64,000 nucleotides of DNA from GCA-2718815 sp963578105 (GTDB lineage: Bacteria > Planctomycetota > Planctomycetia > Pirellulales > Pirellulaceae). A program made the translations under genes and the position numbers. The stretch is from assembly GCA_963578105.1 (NCBI GenBank), contig CAUZBP010000001.1, positions 186,001 to 250,000 on the forward strand. The letters run 5' to 3'. Each line of letters begins with the position of its first letter. The first letter of the stretch is position 1. The notes beneath the pieces are model-generated. The model was not told the origin of the DNA. It saw only the letters and a program-made list of their open reading frames with translations, and ran no database searches. Shown one piece after another: positions 18,801 to 28,364 of this stretch.

Positions 18801-19164
18801 TGTCGCTCATGGCGTAACTGGTCACCTGCGACATGGCCGTGTCCATCGAAATGCCTTCGACGAAGAAGTCTTTGACGACGCAAACACCCTGCATCGCCTT
18901 GGCCTCCTGATGTTCAATCCCAACCGATTGCCCCGTCCACCGCTGCAGGCGACTCATGATGTCCTTTTCCATGACCTCAGGAGGCATTCCCGGGTAAAAG
19001 CAGACGATTTGGACTGCGGACGTTTCGAACTGTGGTAATAAATCCGCCGGGATCGGCTGGATGCCGAATTGCGGCATACCCCAGTTGGCAACAATGCCCA
19101 AGAACAGCACGCCCAAGCATCCCACGATCACGAGGTACGGATTTTTCAGTGCCAGACGGACCAT
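15826..19164 (-). CDS. RND-family multidrug/solute efflux permease
   Basis: About 1112 residues from the ATG at 19164 (MVRLALKNPYLVIVGCLGVLFLGI), which starts right at TM1; the frame stays open 42 codons upstream but reads as non-coding. The topology is classic: TM1, a large porter loop, TM2-6 with GGLALAIGILVDQSIVVLENVVRH, a second loop, and TM8-12 with VGIVVEYSIVLVDFANRRLQDG. In AcrB the TM4 proton relay is Asp-Asp; here it is Asp-Gln, so one carboxylate is replaced. The substrate is unknown. It is the first gene of a pump-adaptor-channel operon. Confidence 0.9.
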   Translation of the reverse strand: MVRLALKNPYLVIVGCLGVLFLGIVANWGMPQFGIQPIPADLLPQFETSAVQIVCFYPGMPPEVMEKDIMSRLQRWTGQSVGIEHQEAKAMQGVCVVKDFFVEGISMDTAMSQVTSYAMSDMFYLPPGTIPPMTMPFDPTANVPLCLVIVSNPLMDETELYDIAYYELRNKLQSIQGVIAPAVYGGKLRRVLAYVDREKLEAHNLSLLDVQQALLKQNVLIPAGSIKIGEQELQIFTNANVEKWEELNDTPIKLIPGLAPVLMRDIGYVNGQANQIQTNIVRVNGSRKAYIPIYRQPGANTISIVKQIKQQLRNIELRLKVERSENPKMESLALSVAMDQSVGIERSNYALQLAATLGAVLAGLVVFIFLRNLRYTVIIILAIPLAILVSIFGMYFRGDTINAMTIGGLALAIGILVDQSIVVLENVVRHAQLGKSAPQAALDGTNEVAIPMLVATVTFVIVFFPVVFLSGLAKFLFTPLAVAASISIFASYILSITLVPAYCSRFLSVGDGPRREESAGFLAVVYQKLLAGVLQIRYVVIVAAAAAFALALFCMTNLMGRELFPQIDSSQVQIFVRMPTGTRIEITEKRIAKIERDIVDLIGQPDPGFTAGVEQNPESDLILLVSNTGVLMDWPAAYTPNTGAMDTFMLVQTKGRESIFTYVEKLRGQLNQKYPDVEFSFDTGGMLRAALNMGEPSPVHFQIQSSNLEKAQRVAKMIVEVAEKTPGTADVRIAQRIDYPVLNIKMDRELAARQGIFAEDMAKNLVAATNSTVGFDPAFWVDKNKGNHYFFGVQYLEEDLKSIETLKNIPIGGDKFGPRRLGNVATISTGIGPAVVHHRNIQRVTDVYCNVLPNFDVGSVVRKIETGLEELGAKPDADERGALYRVGYFTDLEVKNGEVTVKEIERSPLSDGRQAGLDLKGISFRMMGEVHSMREAIVQFSGGLIIATILVYLVMVAQFRSFLDPLIVLLTVPLGFIGVVVVLYLTHTNLSIMAFMGIIMMVGIVVEYSIVLVDFANRRLQDGLTVRDAILDSAKVRFRPILMTSLTTWLALLPMAIGFTGSEANAPLARAIIGGVLGATILSLLVVPCLYVMMKKPPGNTDREETVQVAVS

Positions 19165-20138
19165 GTAAACAAGACTCTTGTTATCGTTTGGTTGAACTTG
19201 CCCAGTGCGAGTGCATTTCCGTTTTCGGCAGTACGCAGGGTCACATTCATCGAGTGAAATCGACTCGCAGGCCGGCCGGACACCAGTCAAACCCTAATAA
19301 TTTACGCGATCAAAATATATTATTTAATCGTCGATTCCACCAGTAAATCACCCAGTTTCCAGCGGCTCACGAATGCAATCTCAAGCTGCCTCGTAAAGTG
19401 TCGTGCCCTGCAGACCAACGGTTTCCTTCTCTTACGTGCTGTGACTGATAGCAGGTGTGAAATCGTTGATTCATCCTTGCTGGCGCATTGTCCGGGGGAG
19501 TGTGCCCCGGGCGGCGTCTGCGTGTCCCAACCTCGTCCAGTCCCGGCGAGGGTGGAAGGTTGCGCCTGGTTGCCTGGCCTGCTCGCACGTCCGGGATGAA
19601 ATGCAGTCGGTCGGCTGTCTCTGTTTACGGTGTTTTTTCCTCTCACCACCTGTTCCTGCTGAGCGACAATCCTGGAAGGTCCAAACAAAAAAAGTTATTG
19701 AAGGTGGCCGCCTGGCGCTGGATGCGGAAGCCGGATGATGCGAACGGTACCAGCGGTACGAACCTCTGGTGGAAGTTGTCGACGTCCAGGATCCCGCTCC
19801 TGCAAGACCGGGTGCCTGACGATTGCCCTGTTTTCACACGGATTTCTCACACGGTTCAGGCGTCGAGGGGTCCAGTCAGGGAATTTGACTCCGTATGGCA
19901 ATTGTCGAACAAATCGTTACATGGGATGATGAAACGATGGCACCATGAAGACCGGAAGCGATTTGGACATGGAAGTCATGAATGTTTTACGGATCTTCGC
20001 CAGGGCCATGTTCCGACAAACAGCCCGGTTTTTTGTAACTCTGCTTTCAGCTGAAAATCGGCCGGGCTGTGTCGATCTTCATTCTTGAGGGATCTGTCGA
20101 TTTGCAGTGCTGGCGACTTCAAGCGCGGAGGAGGACAA
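19165..20138. other. Gene-free intergenic region (~970 bp) between divergent efflux operon and kinase
   Basis: No convincing coding sequence: the longest frames give low-complexity Arg/Pro/Ser strings with no family resemblance. It should hold the promoters for the minus-strand efflux operon and the plus-strand kinase. At 20021-20069 the arms CAGCCCGG and CCGGGCTG enclose a loop that itself contains the palindrome TTTCAGCTGAAA (20045-20056), which may be a leader structure for the kinase mRNA. Confidence 0.6.
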
Positions 20139-23100
20139 GTGGCAGAATCTGAACGAGAAGCGTTGGCCAATCTGAACCTGTTGTTTGGTGTTTTGGCCCT
20201 TCAAATGGATTTCATCGACCGGGACCAACTGGTCCAGGCCATGAATTCCTGGGTGCTGGAGAAGTCGAGATCCCTCAGCGAAATTTTAGTGGAACAAGGA
20301 AGTCTTTCGAAGTCACGGGTCACCGTTTTAGAAGCCCTGATCGAAGAGCATCTCAAGGAACATCAGAACGATCCCGAACGGAGTTTGGGCGCAGTCACTT
20401 CCGTGACAATGTCCCTGCAAGATGTGCGGCAGGCTTTGGGCAACATGGGGGATGCGGACATCCAACAATCCTTGACCTGGGCGACGACACCATTTGAACC
20501 TCAATTGGCCTCAGGGGATGCTGCGCAGACACAAGGCGACCCATCGGGTGCGCAGGCACCGGCCAGTCAGCGATTTCGTGTTTTACGGCCTCATGCTAAG
20601 GGGGGGCTGGGACAAGTTTCCGTGGCTCAGGATCAGGAACTCAATCGAGAAGTGGCCTTGAAAGAGATTCAACCCCGGTTTGCCGACGATGAGATGAGTC
20701 GTGGTCGATTTTTGCTCGAGGCGGAAATTACAGGCGGATTGGAACATCCGGGTATCGTTCCGATCTACGGTTTGGGTTCGTATCGGGACGGCCGTCCTTA
20801 TTACGCGATGCGTTTCATTCGCGGCGACGATTTTAAGAGTGCGATCCGTCGTTACTACGAGGCGGTAGAAGCGAAGAAGTCTCCGGGAGAGTTGACGCTC
20901 GATTTCCGCAAGTTACTGCGACGTTTTGTTGACGTTTGTTTTGCCATCGAGTATGCCCATAGCCGCCGGGTACTGCACCGCGACATCAAACCGGGAAATA
21001 TCATGCTGGGGAAGTATGGGGAAACCATGGTGGTCGACTGGGGCATGGCGAAACTGCTGGACACCGAGGAAGATGGATCTACCGTCGATTTTGATCACGC
21101 ACCCATCGCGCTCTCTACCAGCCGGGATGTGGTTGCCACCTCCATGGGATCGACCGTTGGAACGCCGCCTTACATGAGCCCGGAGCAGGCAGCCGGGCGT
21201 CTCGACCAGCTAGGTCCCGTTTCGGATGTCTATAGTTTGGGAGCGACACTTTACCATTTTCTCACGGGTCAAGCACCGTTTCGGGATCGGGACATCGGGA
21301 GTGTTTTGAATCGCGTGAAGCAGGGTGATTTTGAGCCACCCCGAAAACTGGTACCCAGTGTTCCCAAGCCCCTGGAGGCGATTTGCCTCAAGGCGATGGC
21401 ACGGAAACCTGCCGATCGCTACGAGTCAGCCCTCGCCCTGTCCGAGGACATCGAACATTGGCTGGCTGACGAACCGGTGTCAGCGCTGCAGGAGACGTTT
21501 TTTCAGCGCGTCGCTCGTTGGCTCCGACGCCACAAAACATGGACCCAGGCTATCGCTGTATCGCTTGTCTTGATCACGTTGGTCTCCGCGATTGCCGTGG
21601 TACTGGTCAGCAACGCTCTGAAAAAAGAACAAATCGCGAAGGAAGAAGCCCAGACACAAAGAGATTTTGCTTTTCGCCGTTTTCAGGAAACGCGCAACGC
21701 GATTAACGAATGGGTGATTGGTGGCGCCGATGCGTTTGATCAACACTGGTTGTTTCAGGACTATCGAACTCATTTTTTGGAAAAGGCGGTTAAAGAACTG
21801 GAAGCATTGACGGAGCAGCAGCTGGATGTGGAAGGATTACAGATTGAACGGGGGCGAGTGTTCAAAGACCTCGGCAATTTGCACCGGTTGGCCGGCCACT
21901 TCGACGAGTCCGGTCAGAAGTACGAGGAGGCCATACGGATCTTTAAAAAATATCCGGACAGCGTTGAAGCTCAACTCGAGTTGGCGCAAGTTTTCACACA
22001 GCGGGGCCTGTTTTTCGCGGAAAGGAATGAGCGAGACCAGGCAGAGTCATCGTATCAGACCGCGATTGAGATTCTGGAGCCCGTTGTGGCGGATGATCTC
22101 GTACAGACGGCTTTTGTTGAAACACTGGGAGAGACTCTCTTGAACCTGGGAAACTTGTATCGTGACAATGGCGATTATTCATCCGCCACGGAGGTGTTGC
22201 AACGTTCCGCGGACCTGTTGGACCGCTTGGCCAGCAGGCAATCAGGGGGACATTATGTGATTTCACTGTCGAAGGTGAGGTTGGCATTGGGACAAACTGT
22301 CTATGACCAGGGCCATCCCCAGAAAGCCCTTCAACTGTATGACGGGGCCATTGAGTCCTGTGCGCAACTGTTGGAGACGACAGTCAGCGAAACGCGAGAG
22401 AAGGAATTCGAGAATCTAGACGCACGTGAAGTTCTGGCGACAGCCTCGATGCTTCGCGCGTCACTACTCGGTAAGTTGGGAAAGTACAAAGAGCAGTTCA
22501 CAGCCTACGATCTGGCGTTGCGATCGTTCGAGCAATTGAGTGCCACGCGAAAACACATGCGTCGTTACCATGAAAACACCGTGGGGACTCGGCACAGTCG
22601 GGCCCTGGCACTCTATCGAATTGGTGAAACGAGCAAGGCTGAGGCCGACTTGCGTCAAGCTTTAGAACACTTCCAGCGATTGGAATCGATTTTTGAACTG
22701 GATGTCTATGTCGAACGCAAAGCGACGGCTATTGACGCCACGGGCACGATCTTCAGTGATCAAGGGAAGGACCTGGAAGCCGCCCAGGTCCATCGCAGAG
22801 CAATGGAATTTTTGTCTGCGTTGGCTCACGAGAACCCGGAAATTTTTCGGTATCGTGAGCGACTCGCAGTGGCACGGAGTCACCTGGGGCAAGTGCTGCA
22901 TAAGTTGGGCGAGGACGGGGAGGCGGTTGAGCAATTCTCCGAGGCGGCAAAATCTTTGGAAGAAATCGTGATGGAAAAGCCGGAACTGCATCGTATTCAT
23001 AACGAATTAGCTACTGTTTACCAGCACTTAAGCCTGCTCTACTTCGATCGTGGAAAAAAGGAACCGGGGCGGCAGGCTTTTGAAAAAGCTAGGTGGAACT

Positions 23101-23552
23101 GGGAACTTGTCACCCGCTCGGAAAATGTGGCTTCGGTGAATTATCTGAACAACCTGGCCCTGTTATTGGTCAATTGTCCCGTGCCAGAATTGCGGGACAT
23201 TCCGTTGGCGAAGGAATCCGCTCACCGCGCCATTCGGGTGGCGCCGGAAAATTCCTTTTACTGCACTTCGCTGGGGATCGCCGAATACCGGGACGGCAAT
23301 TGGACTCAGGCAGCCGAGTGGCTGCAAAAGGCGGTTCAATTACAGGATGGTCAAGCGATGGCACCCGAACAGTTCTTCCTGGCCATGACGCTGTGGCAGC
23401 AATCGGTCGGTCCCAACGACGAAGCCGATCAGTATTTCGATGCAGCCGTGGAATGGATGCAATCACATCGCCCTGGAAATCGTCAACTGCAGCGAATTCA
23501 CGAAGAGGCGATGCAACTACGGGAAAGCCGCAAGACGAGTCCGGGAACCTGA
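20139..23552 (+). CDS. Transmembrane Ser/Thr protein kinase with TPR sensor region
   Basis: 1137 residues from the GTG at 20139, selected by the strong GGAGGAGG ribosome site six bases upstream. A ~140-residue N-terminal helical region precedes the kinase domain (~145-440): a Gly-rich loop (KGGLGQVSVAQD), VALKEI with the ATP-binding Lys, LHRDIKPGNIML as catalytic loop, DWGMAK in place of the usual DFG, and MSPEQA as the activation-loop end. A transmembrane helix (~468-491) leads to a ~640-residue C-terminal region of TPR-like helical pairs. DWG and this layout are common in planctomycete kinases. It probably senses through the TPR part; the target is unknown and no neighbour indicates one. 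Confidence 0.9.
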   Translation: MAESEREALANLNLLFGVLALQMDFIDRDQLVQAMNSWVLEKSRSLSEILVEQGSLSKSRVTVLEALIEEHLKEHQNDPERSLGAVTSVTMSLQDVRQALGNMGDADIQQSLTWATTPFEPQLASGDAAQTQGDPSGAQAPASQRFRVLRPHAKGGLGQVSVAQDQELNREVALKEIQPRFADDEMSRGRFLLEAEITGGLEHPGIVPIYGLGSYRDGRPYYAMRFIRGDDFKSAIRRYYEAVEAKKSPGELTLDFRKLLRRFVDVCFAIEYAHSRRVLHRDIKPGNIMLGKYGETMVVDWGMAKLLDTEEDGSTVDFDHAPIALSTSRDVVATSMGSTVGTPPYMSPEQAAGRLDQLGPVSDVYSLGATLYHFLTGQAPFRDRDIGSVLNRVKQGDFEPPRKLVPSVPKPLEAICLKAMARKPADRYESALALSEDIEHWLADEPVSALQETFFQRVARWLRRHKTWTQAIAVSLVLITLVSAIAVVLVSNALKKEQIAKEEAQTQRDFAFRRFQETRNAINEWVIGGADAFDQHWLFQDYRTHFLEKAVKELEALTEQQLDVEGLQIERGRVFKDLGNLHRLAGHFDESGQKYEEAIRIFKKYPDSVEAQLELAQVFTQRGLFFAERNERDQAESSYQTAIEILEPVVADDLVQTAFVETLGETLLNLGNLYRDNGDYSSATEVLQRSADLLDRLASRQSGGHYVISLSKVRLALGQTVYDQGHPQKALQLYDGAIESCAQLLETTVSETREKEFENLDAREVLATASMLRASLLGKLGKYKEQFTAYDLALRSFEQLSATRKHMRRYHENTVGTRHSRALALYRIGETSKAEADLRQALEHFQRLESIFELDVYVERKATAIDATGTIFSDQGKDLEAAQVHRRAMEFLSALAHENPEIFRYRERLAVARSHLGQVLHKLGEDGEAVEQFSEAAKSLEEIVMEKPELHRIHNELATVYQHLSLLYFDRGKKEPGRQAFEKARWNWELVTRSENVASVNYLNNLALLLVNCPVPELRDIPLAKESAHRAIRVAPENSFYCTSLGIAEYRDGNWTQAAEWLQKAVQLQDGQAMAPEQFFLAMTLWQQSVGPNDEADQYFDAAVEWMQSHRPGNRQLQRIHEEAMQLRESRKTSPGT

Positions 23553-23683
23553 CGCTGAACCTGAGGACACTTCAACTGCTAGCAAACACGGGCTAAAAAA
23601 ACCGCTCGCCAACAGCCATATTACCAGTCCGCTTTGCAGGTGCTGGCGGACGACTGGTTGCTATGCAAACGCTCCTGTTTCCA

Positions 23684-23697
23684 GACAACCGGTTGTC
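23684..23697. promoter_or_regulatory. 14-bp perfect palindrome upstream of TonB-dependent receptor
   Basis: GACAACCGGTTGTC is a perfect 14-bp palindrome about 230 bp before the receptor start, in the gene-free stretch 23553-23915. It could be an operator for the receptor, whose family is usually nutrient-regulated. No second copy was noticed in the window, so the assignment is tentative. Nothing else stands out in this gap. Confidence 0.3.
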
Positions 23698-23915
23698 AAG
23701 ATTTTCAGCTTGTAACGATGCTGTGGGTCTTAACCGTTTTGCTTTTTAACGCGATAAGTCTGGCTCTGTACAGATAGTTAATTCTGATTCGTTCGGTGGT
23801 ACGAATTATGAGAACAGTACGAGGGACATGTTTTGTACGTGTCGCCATGACTCGGCATTCTTTTGGTTTTGTACGAAAAATGAAGATGGAGGGGGATCGA
23901 ACGGTCCCACGGGCA

Positions 23916-26390
23916 ATGATGGTTGAGCGACCCCAAACTTGTTTCATCGTGAAAGTTATTCTGGGACTCGTCCTGCTCGTTCCAGGAACAAGTCCTGCTC
24001 AGTCCGAGTTGGCCGATTCAAAGCCCGGTGGAAGCGCCGTGGTCTTCAGCTTGGGGGACCTGCAGGTTTCACGTCCCGAGGATGCGGACCTGGACGAAGA
24101 CGAAGAAATCACCCAACGCCTCGTTCGGTTTTTGGAGGCTGACGACCTGCCCGGTGAGATTTATCCCGTGGCGGCGAGGATGCTGCAGGAACAGCCCGAC
24201 ATTGAACCCAACCTGGAACAGGCGCCCACGACACCCGCCGCGAGACAACTATCGAGCATCTTCTCAGTCAGCCAGGCCAGCATTGTGAACCAGTTGAGTG
24301 CGGCCCGCCGTTCGCAGGGCGCGGCTCCTGGTAGCGATTTTGTGCTGGGAATTGAATCCTCGATTCTGGCGACAACCGATGCGGGCAATCTGATCAGCAA
24401 GTCCAACGCCATTTTAGGTGTAGGAACCGAGCAGCGTACTCCTATCGTGACTTACAATGTGACTCGGGGTCGTCACGTCGGACAGCAGTCGGGTAATGGT
24501 TCGTATTGGTTCCCCGCCCGTCAGGATCTCGATACGCTCATGAGCAAAATTGACTCACGACTTGTCGACAATTTTCTTGTGACCATGGGGCCTTACTCTT
24601 CGTTGTATGGTCCGGGTTATGCCTTTTATGACATCGAACTCCAGAAAGCTCCTCGTTATCACGGGGGCCAACAGTCGCACGGTCGAACCAGTGTCGATTG
24701 GAAAGAAAACGGTGACCAATGGTACGGTCGTCAAACATTCCTGGCGGGTTCGACCAACTGGGGTATTCGAATCGGCCACGGTGAAAGATCAGGTAACGAC
24801 TATCAAACTGGCGACTCGCTAAGTATGCCGACCAGCTACAACTCGAGTGACTGGGACATGGCGCTGGGCTGGGATCTGTCACCCTATCAGCGTCTTGATT
24901 TCACGTTGCTGCGCCTGGACCAGACCGACGTGGAATTTCCCGGCCAGATGTTCGACATACGTTTTCTGGTGACCGATGCCTACTCACTGGAATACGTCAA
25001 CGATTGTCCGGAGTTCTCAGACCGGATTGAAGCGGAAGGCTGGTACAATCGCACGCGTTTCGCTGGTGACAACCTGGCAATGGGAAAACGGCGTCAAATT
25101 CCGGCCCTCGACGGAACACTTTTGATTCCACTGGCTCCCCCTCCCGTACCCCCACTTGCTGTTGACACGGCTTTGAACGGGTTCACTGACGTGGACGCGA
25201 TGTCGACTGGCTACAGCACTTCGGCGACCTGGGAATGTTCTGATTGTGGCCATTTCAAGCTGGGGTCGGATCTGCGATTTCTGAAGCAGAATTTAAACGA
25301 AGTCACACAACTTGATTTAAATCCTCCCCTCTTTCCATCAGTACCTTCGCTCAACTCCATACCCCACACGCATTCGGTGAATCCGGGGCTGTTCGTGGAG
25401 AGAGAGTTATGCCTGAATCCATGCCTGTCCCTTCGCGCCGGTGGCCGTCTTGACATCGTTTCTACCAACTCGGATCCCACCAACAATCGATTTATTGAAG
25501 ACGCGGTGGGCGACGACTTATCGCGAGATTTCTTTCTCTACTCTGCTTACATCACCGCGGAAAGGAAGATTGGCAGTCATTTGAAGGTCGATTTTGGGGG
25601 TGGTTACGGCATGCGTCCACCCACGATGACCGAACTTTACGCGGACAATCCGTTCATCGCGGTATTGCCCCAACTGGTCGTGACCCGTGTGGTTGGAAAT
25701 CCGAACCTGGATGCCTCTCGCATGTGGCAGGTTGATCTGGGAATCACGGTGGATTGTCAGCGATTCCGTGGCGGTGCCCGTGGCTATCATTCCTGGGTCG
25801 CCGACTACATCACCTATGACTTCGTTAACATTCCTCTTGTGGGTGACACATTCAACACCGTTAACACTCCCCTGGCAACGTTGGTGGGTGGTGAAGCTTA
25901 CTTAGAGTACGACATCAACCGCTGTTGGACAGGATTTGGAACCTTGAGCTACGTGGCTGGTACGGATAGGACTCGAGATAACTCGATCGGCATCATCCGA
26001 CAGGATTTGGATCCAACTTCTCAGCGGAGCGGTTCGGCGCTCAGCAACGAGGCCCTGCCCGTGATCAATCCACTGCAGAGCCGCGTCGGAATGCGGTGGC
26101 ATGACCCCAGTGCCAATCCTCGCTGGGCGGTCGAATTTGCCGGATCCATTGTCGATGATCAGGACCGCTTTGCCGCAACACTGATCGAATCAAAAACGCC
26201 TGGCTACGCAATTTACGACATTCGAGCCTATCGCCAGCTGACAGACAAACTACTGGTCACGATCGGTGTCGAGAATCTGTTTGACCGCTTCTACCAGACC
26301 CATTTCGACCCGCGAGTAAATCCCGGAGCGAACCTGGGTGTCTTCCAACCGGGCGCAACGTTTTATACCGGTTTCGATCTGACTTATTGA
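23916..26390 (+). CDS. TonB-dependent receptor-like outer-membrane protein
   Basis: About 824 residues from the ATG pair at 23916/23919, which gives a signal peptide ending in LVLLVPGTSPAQ; the frame extends to a GTG at 23796 and another start is possible at GTG 23949. A ~180-residue acidic N-terminal extension precedes a plug-like domain (TPIVTYNVTRGRHVGQQSGNG, then LVDNFLVTMGPYSSLYGPGYAFYDIEL). The rest is a beta-barrel of alternating aromatic strands, ending in LTDKLLVTIGVENLFDRFYQTHFDPRVNPGANLGVFQPGATFYTGFDLTY in pieces, the standard TonB-receptor close with a terminal aromatic residue. Likely imports a siderophore, cofactor or oligosaccharide. No TonB/ExbBD genes are nearby. Confidence 0.8.
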   Translation: MMVERPQTCFIVKVILGLVLLVPGTSPAQSELADSKPGGSAVVFSLGDLQVSRPEDADLDEDEEITQRLVRFLEADDLPGEIYPVAARMLQEQPDIEPNLEQAPTTPAARQLSSIFSVSQASIVNQLSAARRSQGAAPGSDFVLGIESSILATTDAGNLISKSNAILGVGTEQRTPIVTYNVTRGRHVGQQSGNGSYWFPARQDLDTLMSKIDSRLVDNFLVTMGPYSSLYGPGYAFYDIELQKAPRYHGGQQSHGRTSVDWKENGDQWYGRQTFLAGSTNWGIRIGHGERSGNDYQTGDSLSMPTSYNSSDWDMALGWDLSPYQRLDFTLLRLDQTDVEFPGQMFDIRFLVTDAYSLEYVNDCPEFSDRIEAEGWYNRTRFAGDNLAMGKRRQIPALDGTLLIPLAPPPVPPLAVDTALNGFTDVDAMSTGYSTSATWECSDCGHFKLGSDLRFLKQNLNEVTQLDLNPPLFPSVPSLNSIPHTHSVNPGLFVERELCLNPCLSLRAGGRLDIVSTNSDPTNNRFIEDAVGDDLSRDFFLYSAYITAERKIGSHLKVDFGGGYGMRPPTMTELYADNPFIAVLPQLVVTRVVGNPNLDASRMWQVDLGITVDCQRFRGGARGYHSWVADYITYDFVNIPLVGDTFNTVNTPLATLVGGEAYLEYDINRCWTGFGTLSYVAGTDRTRDNSIGIIRQDLDPTSQRSGSALSNEALPVINPLQSRVGMRWHDPSANPRWAVEFAGSIVDDQDRFAATLIESKTPGYAIYDIRAYRQLTDKLLVTIGVENLFDRFYQTHFDPRVNPGANLGVFQPGATFYTGFDLTY

Positions 26391-26489
26391 GCTGCCAGCA
26401 GGACTTTGGCTGCTCCGGTCGGCCAGTTTCCACTGACCAGCACCCGGCTTGAAAAATCAGCCACTTCCGGACCCTGTCCGGCAAGTTGA

Positions 26490-27068
26490 CTAAGCAGCGG
26501 TCCTGAATCGTTTTCCCCTGGCCAGCAGGCCCAAAGTTCCCATCAACAACAAGGAAATGGAAGTCGCTTCGGGTACCGGCGAGGTGACAGTGAAGCCGGT
26601 GAGTTCGACCCGCCCGGGGTTTTCCGTGTCATCCACAACGACTTTGTCGTTGCCACTGTCAAAGAATCTTACCTGCGGCGCATTCCCTGGTTCCCCGGAG
26701 AAACCTTGGTTGTGTTGAAATGTGATGCTGAAAATGTCTCCGGAAAACGGGTCTTGATTCGGTCTGTCACCCTGGATGTCTGCAATGACATTTGTGCTGC
26801 CCACCCGATCACCGTAAGAAGTAATCTGAAAACCGTTCAAGCCTTCCACTTGGTAACTCTGGCCATCGAGACGTATGTCGTCAAATTCGATGTCACCTTG
26901 AAATTCAACGACCCCCGCTGGGTCAATAATGTAGCTCCAGCCATTTGATGTCAGTACGGGGATGATTGAAAAATTCGCCGGCGAATAACTGATTGCCGAG
27001 CTGGTGGAACAGAGCATCAGGACCAAGCCAAGCGCGCCCAGGTTTGTTAATGTTCTTGTAATTGTCAT
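26490..27068 (-). CDS. Small PEP-CTERM secreted protein
   Basis: 192 residues. The ATG at 27068 has AAGGAG seven bases upstream and is preferred over the ATG at 27074, which would leave only one base of spacing. A signal peptide (MTITRTLTNLGALGLVLMLCSTSSA) is followed by a ~140-residue beta-rich domain. The C-terminus is VPEATSISLLLMGTLGLLARGKRF, a PEP-CTERM-like exosortase signal in which the third motif residue is followed by Ala. Unlike the three PEP-CTERM genes at the start of the window it has no dockerin loops. Function unknown. It converges with the TonB-dependent receptor. Confidence 0.8.
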   Translation of the reverse strand: MTITRTLTNLGALGLVLMLCSTSSAISYSPANFSIIPVLTSNGWSYIIDPAGVVEFQGDIEFDDIRLDGQSYQVEGLNGFQITSYGDRVGSTNVIADIQGDRPNQDPFSGDIFSITFQHNQGFSGEPGNAPQVRFFDSGNDKVVVDDTENPGRVELTGFTVTSPVPEATSISLLLMGTLGLLARGKRFRTAA

Positions 27069-28364
27069 CAGCATTCTCCTTCTCTCGGGGAGGGGGATTA
27101 TCTCAGGATAGTAGTCAGTGTCAACGACGGAGTCTCACGTGGTAACGGGATAAACCACCCGCATGACCACCTTAGGTTTGCGCCACAATGTCCGCTTCAC
27201 CAATTCACTGTGGACTGGTGCCGTTATTCCGCCTTTCGATGCTTGCCCGCATTGCCAACCGTCAGCAGTGTTTCGATCCTCATGTCGCGGTCGTGCATGC
27301 AGCTGGATTGACGCGCCCTTCAACATCCCAGCTTGCCTGCAAGTTCAGCACAGGAGATGAGTGGACAAGGTGATCCGGAATCATCTGGTGAGCTGGACAC
27401 TTGGGTTCGATAGTCTGTGAGGCAGGCGTTTTCCGCCGGTAACAAGGTCTGGCAGTTAACAATCTACACCCGCTAGTGGTATTAAACGGGTAAAGTTTTA
27501 TTTCGATACAGGCACAAAAAAAGTGCTAGGAAACTTCGTCTCAACAACGGCCTGGTGGCAATCGCCAAGACGGAAACTTCCTAACACTTGGATGAGTTTG
27601 GAGTAATTCTCGACTGCAGTGAAAGTCAGTTCTTTGATTTTAATCAGGGCCACGGAAAGTGTCAAGAAAATCGCCTCGGGGCACTTGCCAGTAGTCAATT
27701 GCAATTCTCGGGCGAAAAATTGGCCACGCTTCCGGTAAAGCCGTTGGATTGTCTTCGTAAAACACTTTCAGGTTTAAGGTTATGTGGTACCGACGTTCAG
27801 TGTTCTTTCCGTGTCTTTTTGCGGCTCGAATGTTGACGTCCGTGTTGCAGGACACTTAAGTCATCGCAGGCGGTCAGGCGGTTTTCAGTTGGCCCGCTGT
27901 GCCTCCAATGGATTGGATCCAATTATATCGGTTGGACGTTGTGATAGCTGAATGTGGTAAACAGGACGTTGGGGATTGCCTGGGTGCAGATGGCTGTCTC
28001 AAGTGATCGGTCTGGCACTCGAGTGGAACCCGCTTCCCAGCAGACCGTGTTGAAAGCCGAGATCGAAATTGAAAAGCATGATAAGCAGAGTCGCTTTCCT
28101 TTTGTCGTTTTTGGCCAAAAACTACCGGTCAAGAGTTGCTACTACTTTACAGCCCTTTCGCTAGCAGCTTAAACCAGGAGCGACAAAAAAAGGCTCTGGG
28201 AGATGGTTTGTGAAAAATTTCACGTTGATTTGTGGAATCTTCGAAAACTTATGGGGGACCAAATGAGCCGGGTTGTGCAAATTCTAAGGGTTTTTCTCAT
28301 GGTATGGATTATGGCGAGTCGATGCAGCAAATGAATTGTGCCCATCCAGTCGAGCGTGTAGGCG
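27069..28364. other. Gene-poor stretch (~1.3 kb)
   Basis: Only frames of 60-75 codons occur, on both strands and mutually overlapping, and none resembles a known family or carries a convincing ribosome site. The one clear element is the large hairpin at 27515-27589. The region could hold a small RNA, decayed sequence or regulatory DNA for the flanking genes. Confidence 0.5.
27516..27589 (-). terminator. Large hairpin with T-run on minus strand (terminator or ncRNA 3' end)
   Basis: Imperfect inverted repeat: arm 27521-27542 (AAGTGCTAGGAAACTTCGTC...) against arm 27567-27589 (...GACGGAAACTTCCTAACACTT). Read on the minus strand the long stem is followed directly by seven T residues (plus-strand A-run 27516-27522), the pattern of an intrinsic terminator. 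No convincing minus-strand gene lies just upstream of it. Confidence 0.55.

Noticed and set aside
19488..20054. 188-codon plus-strand frame upstream of the kinase
   Set aside because: Composition is Arg/Ser/Pro-rich without any domain-like pattern and no ribosome site; considered non-coding.
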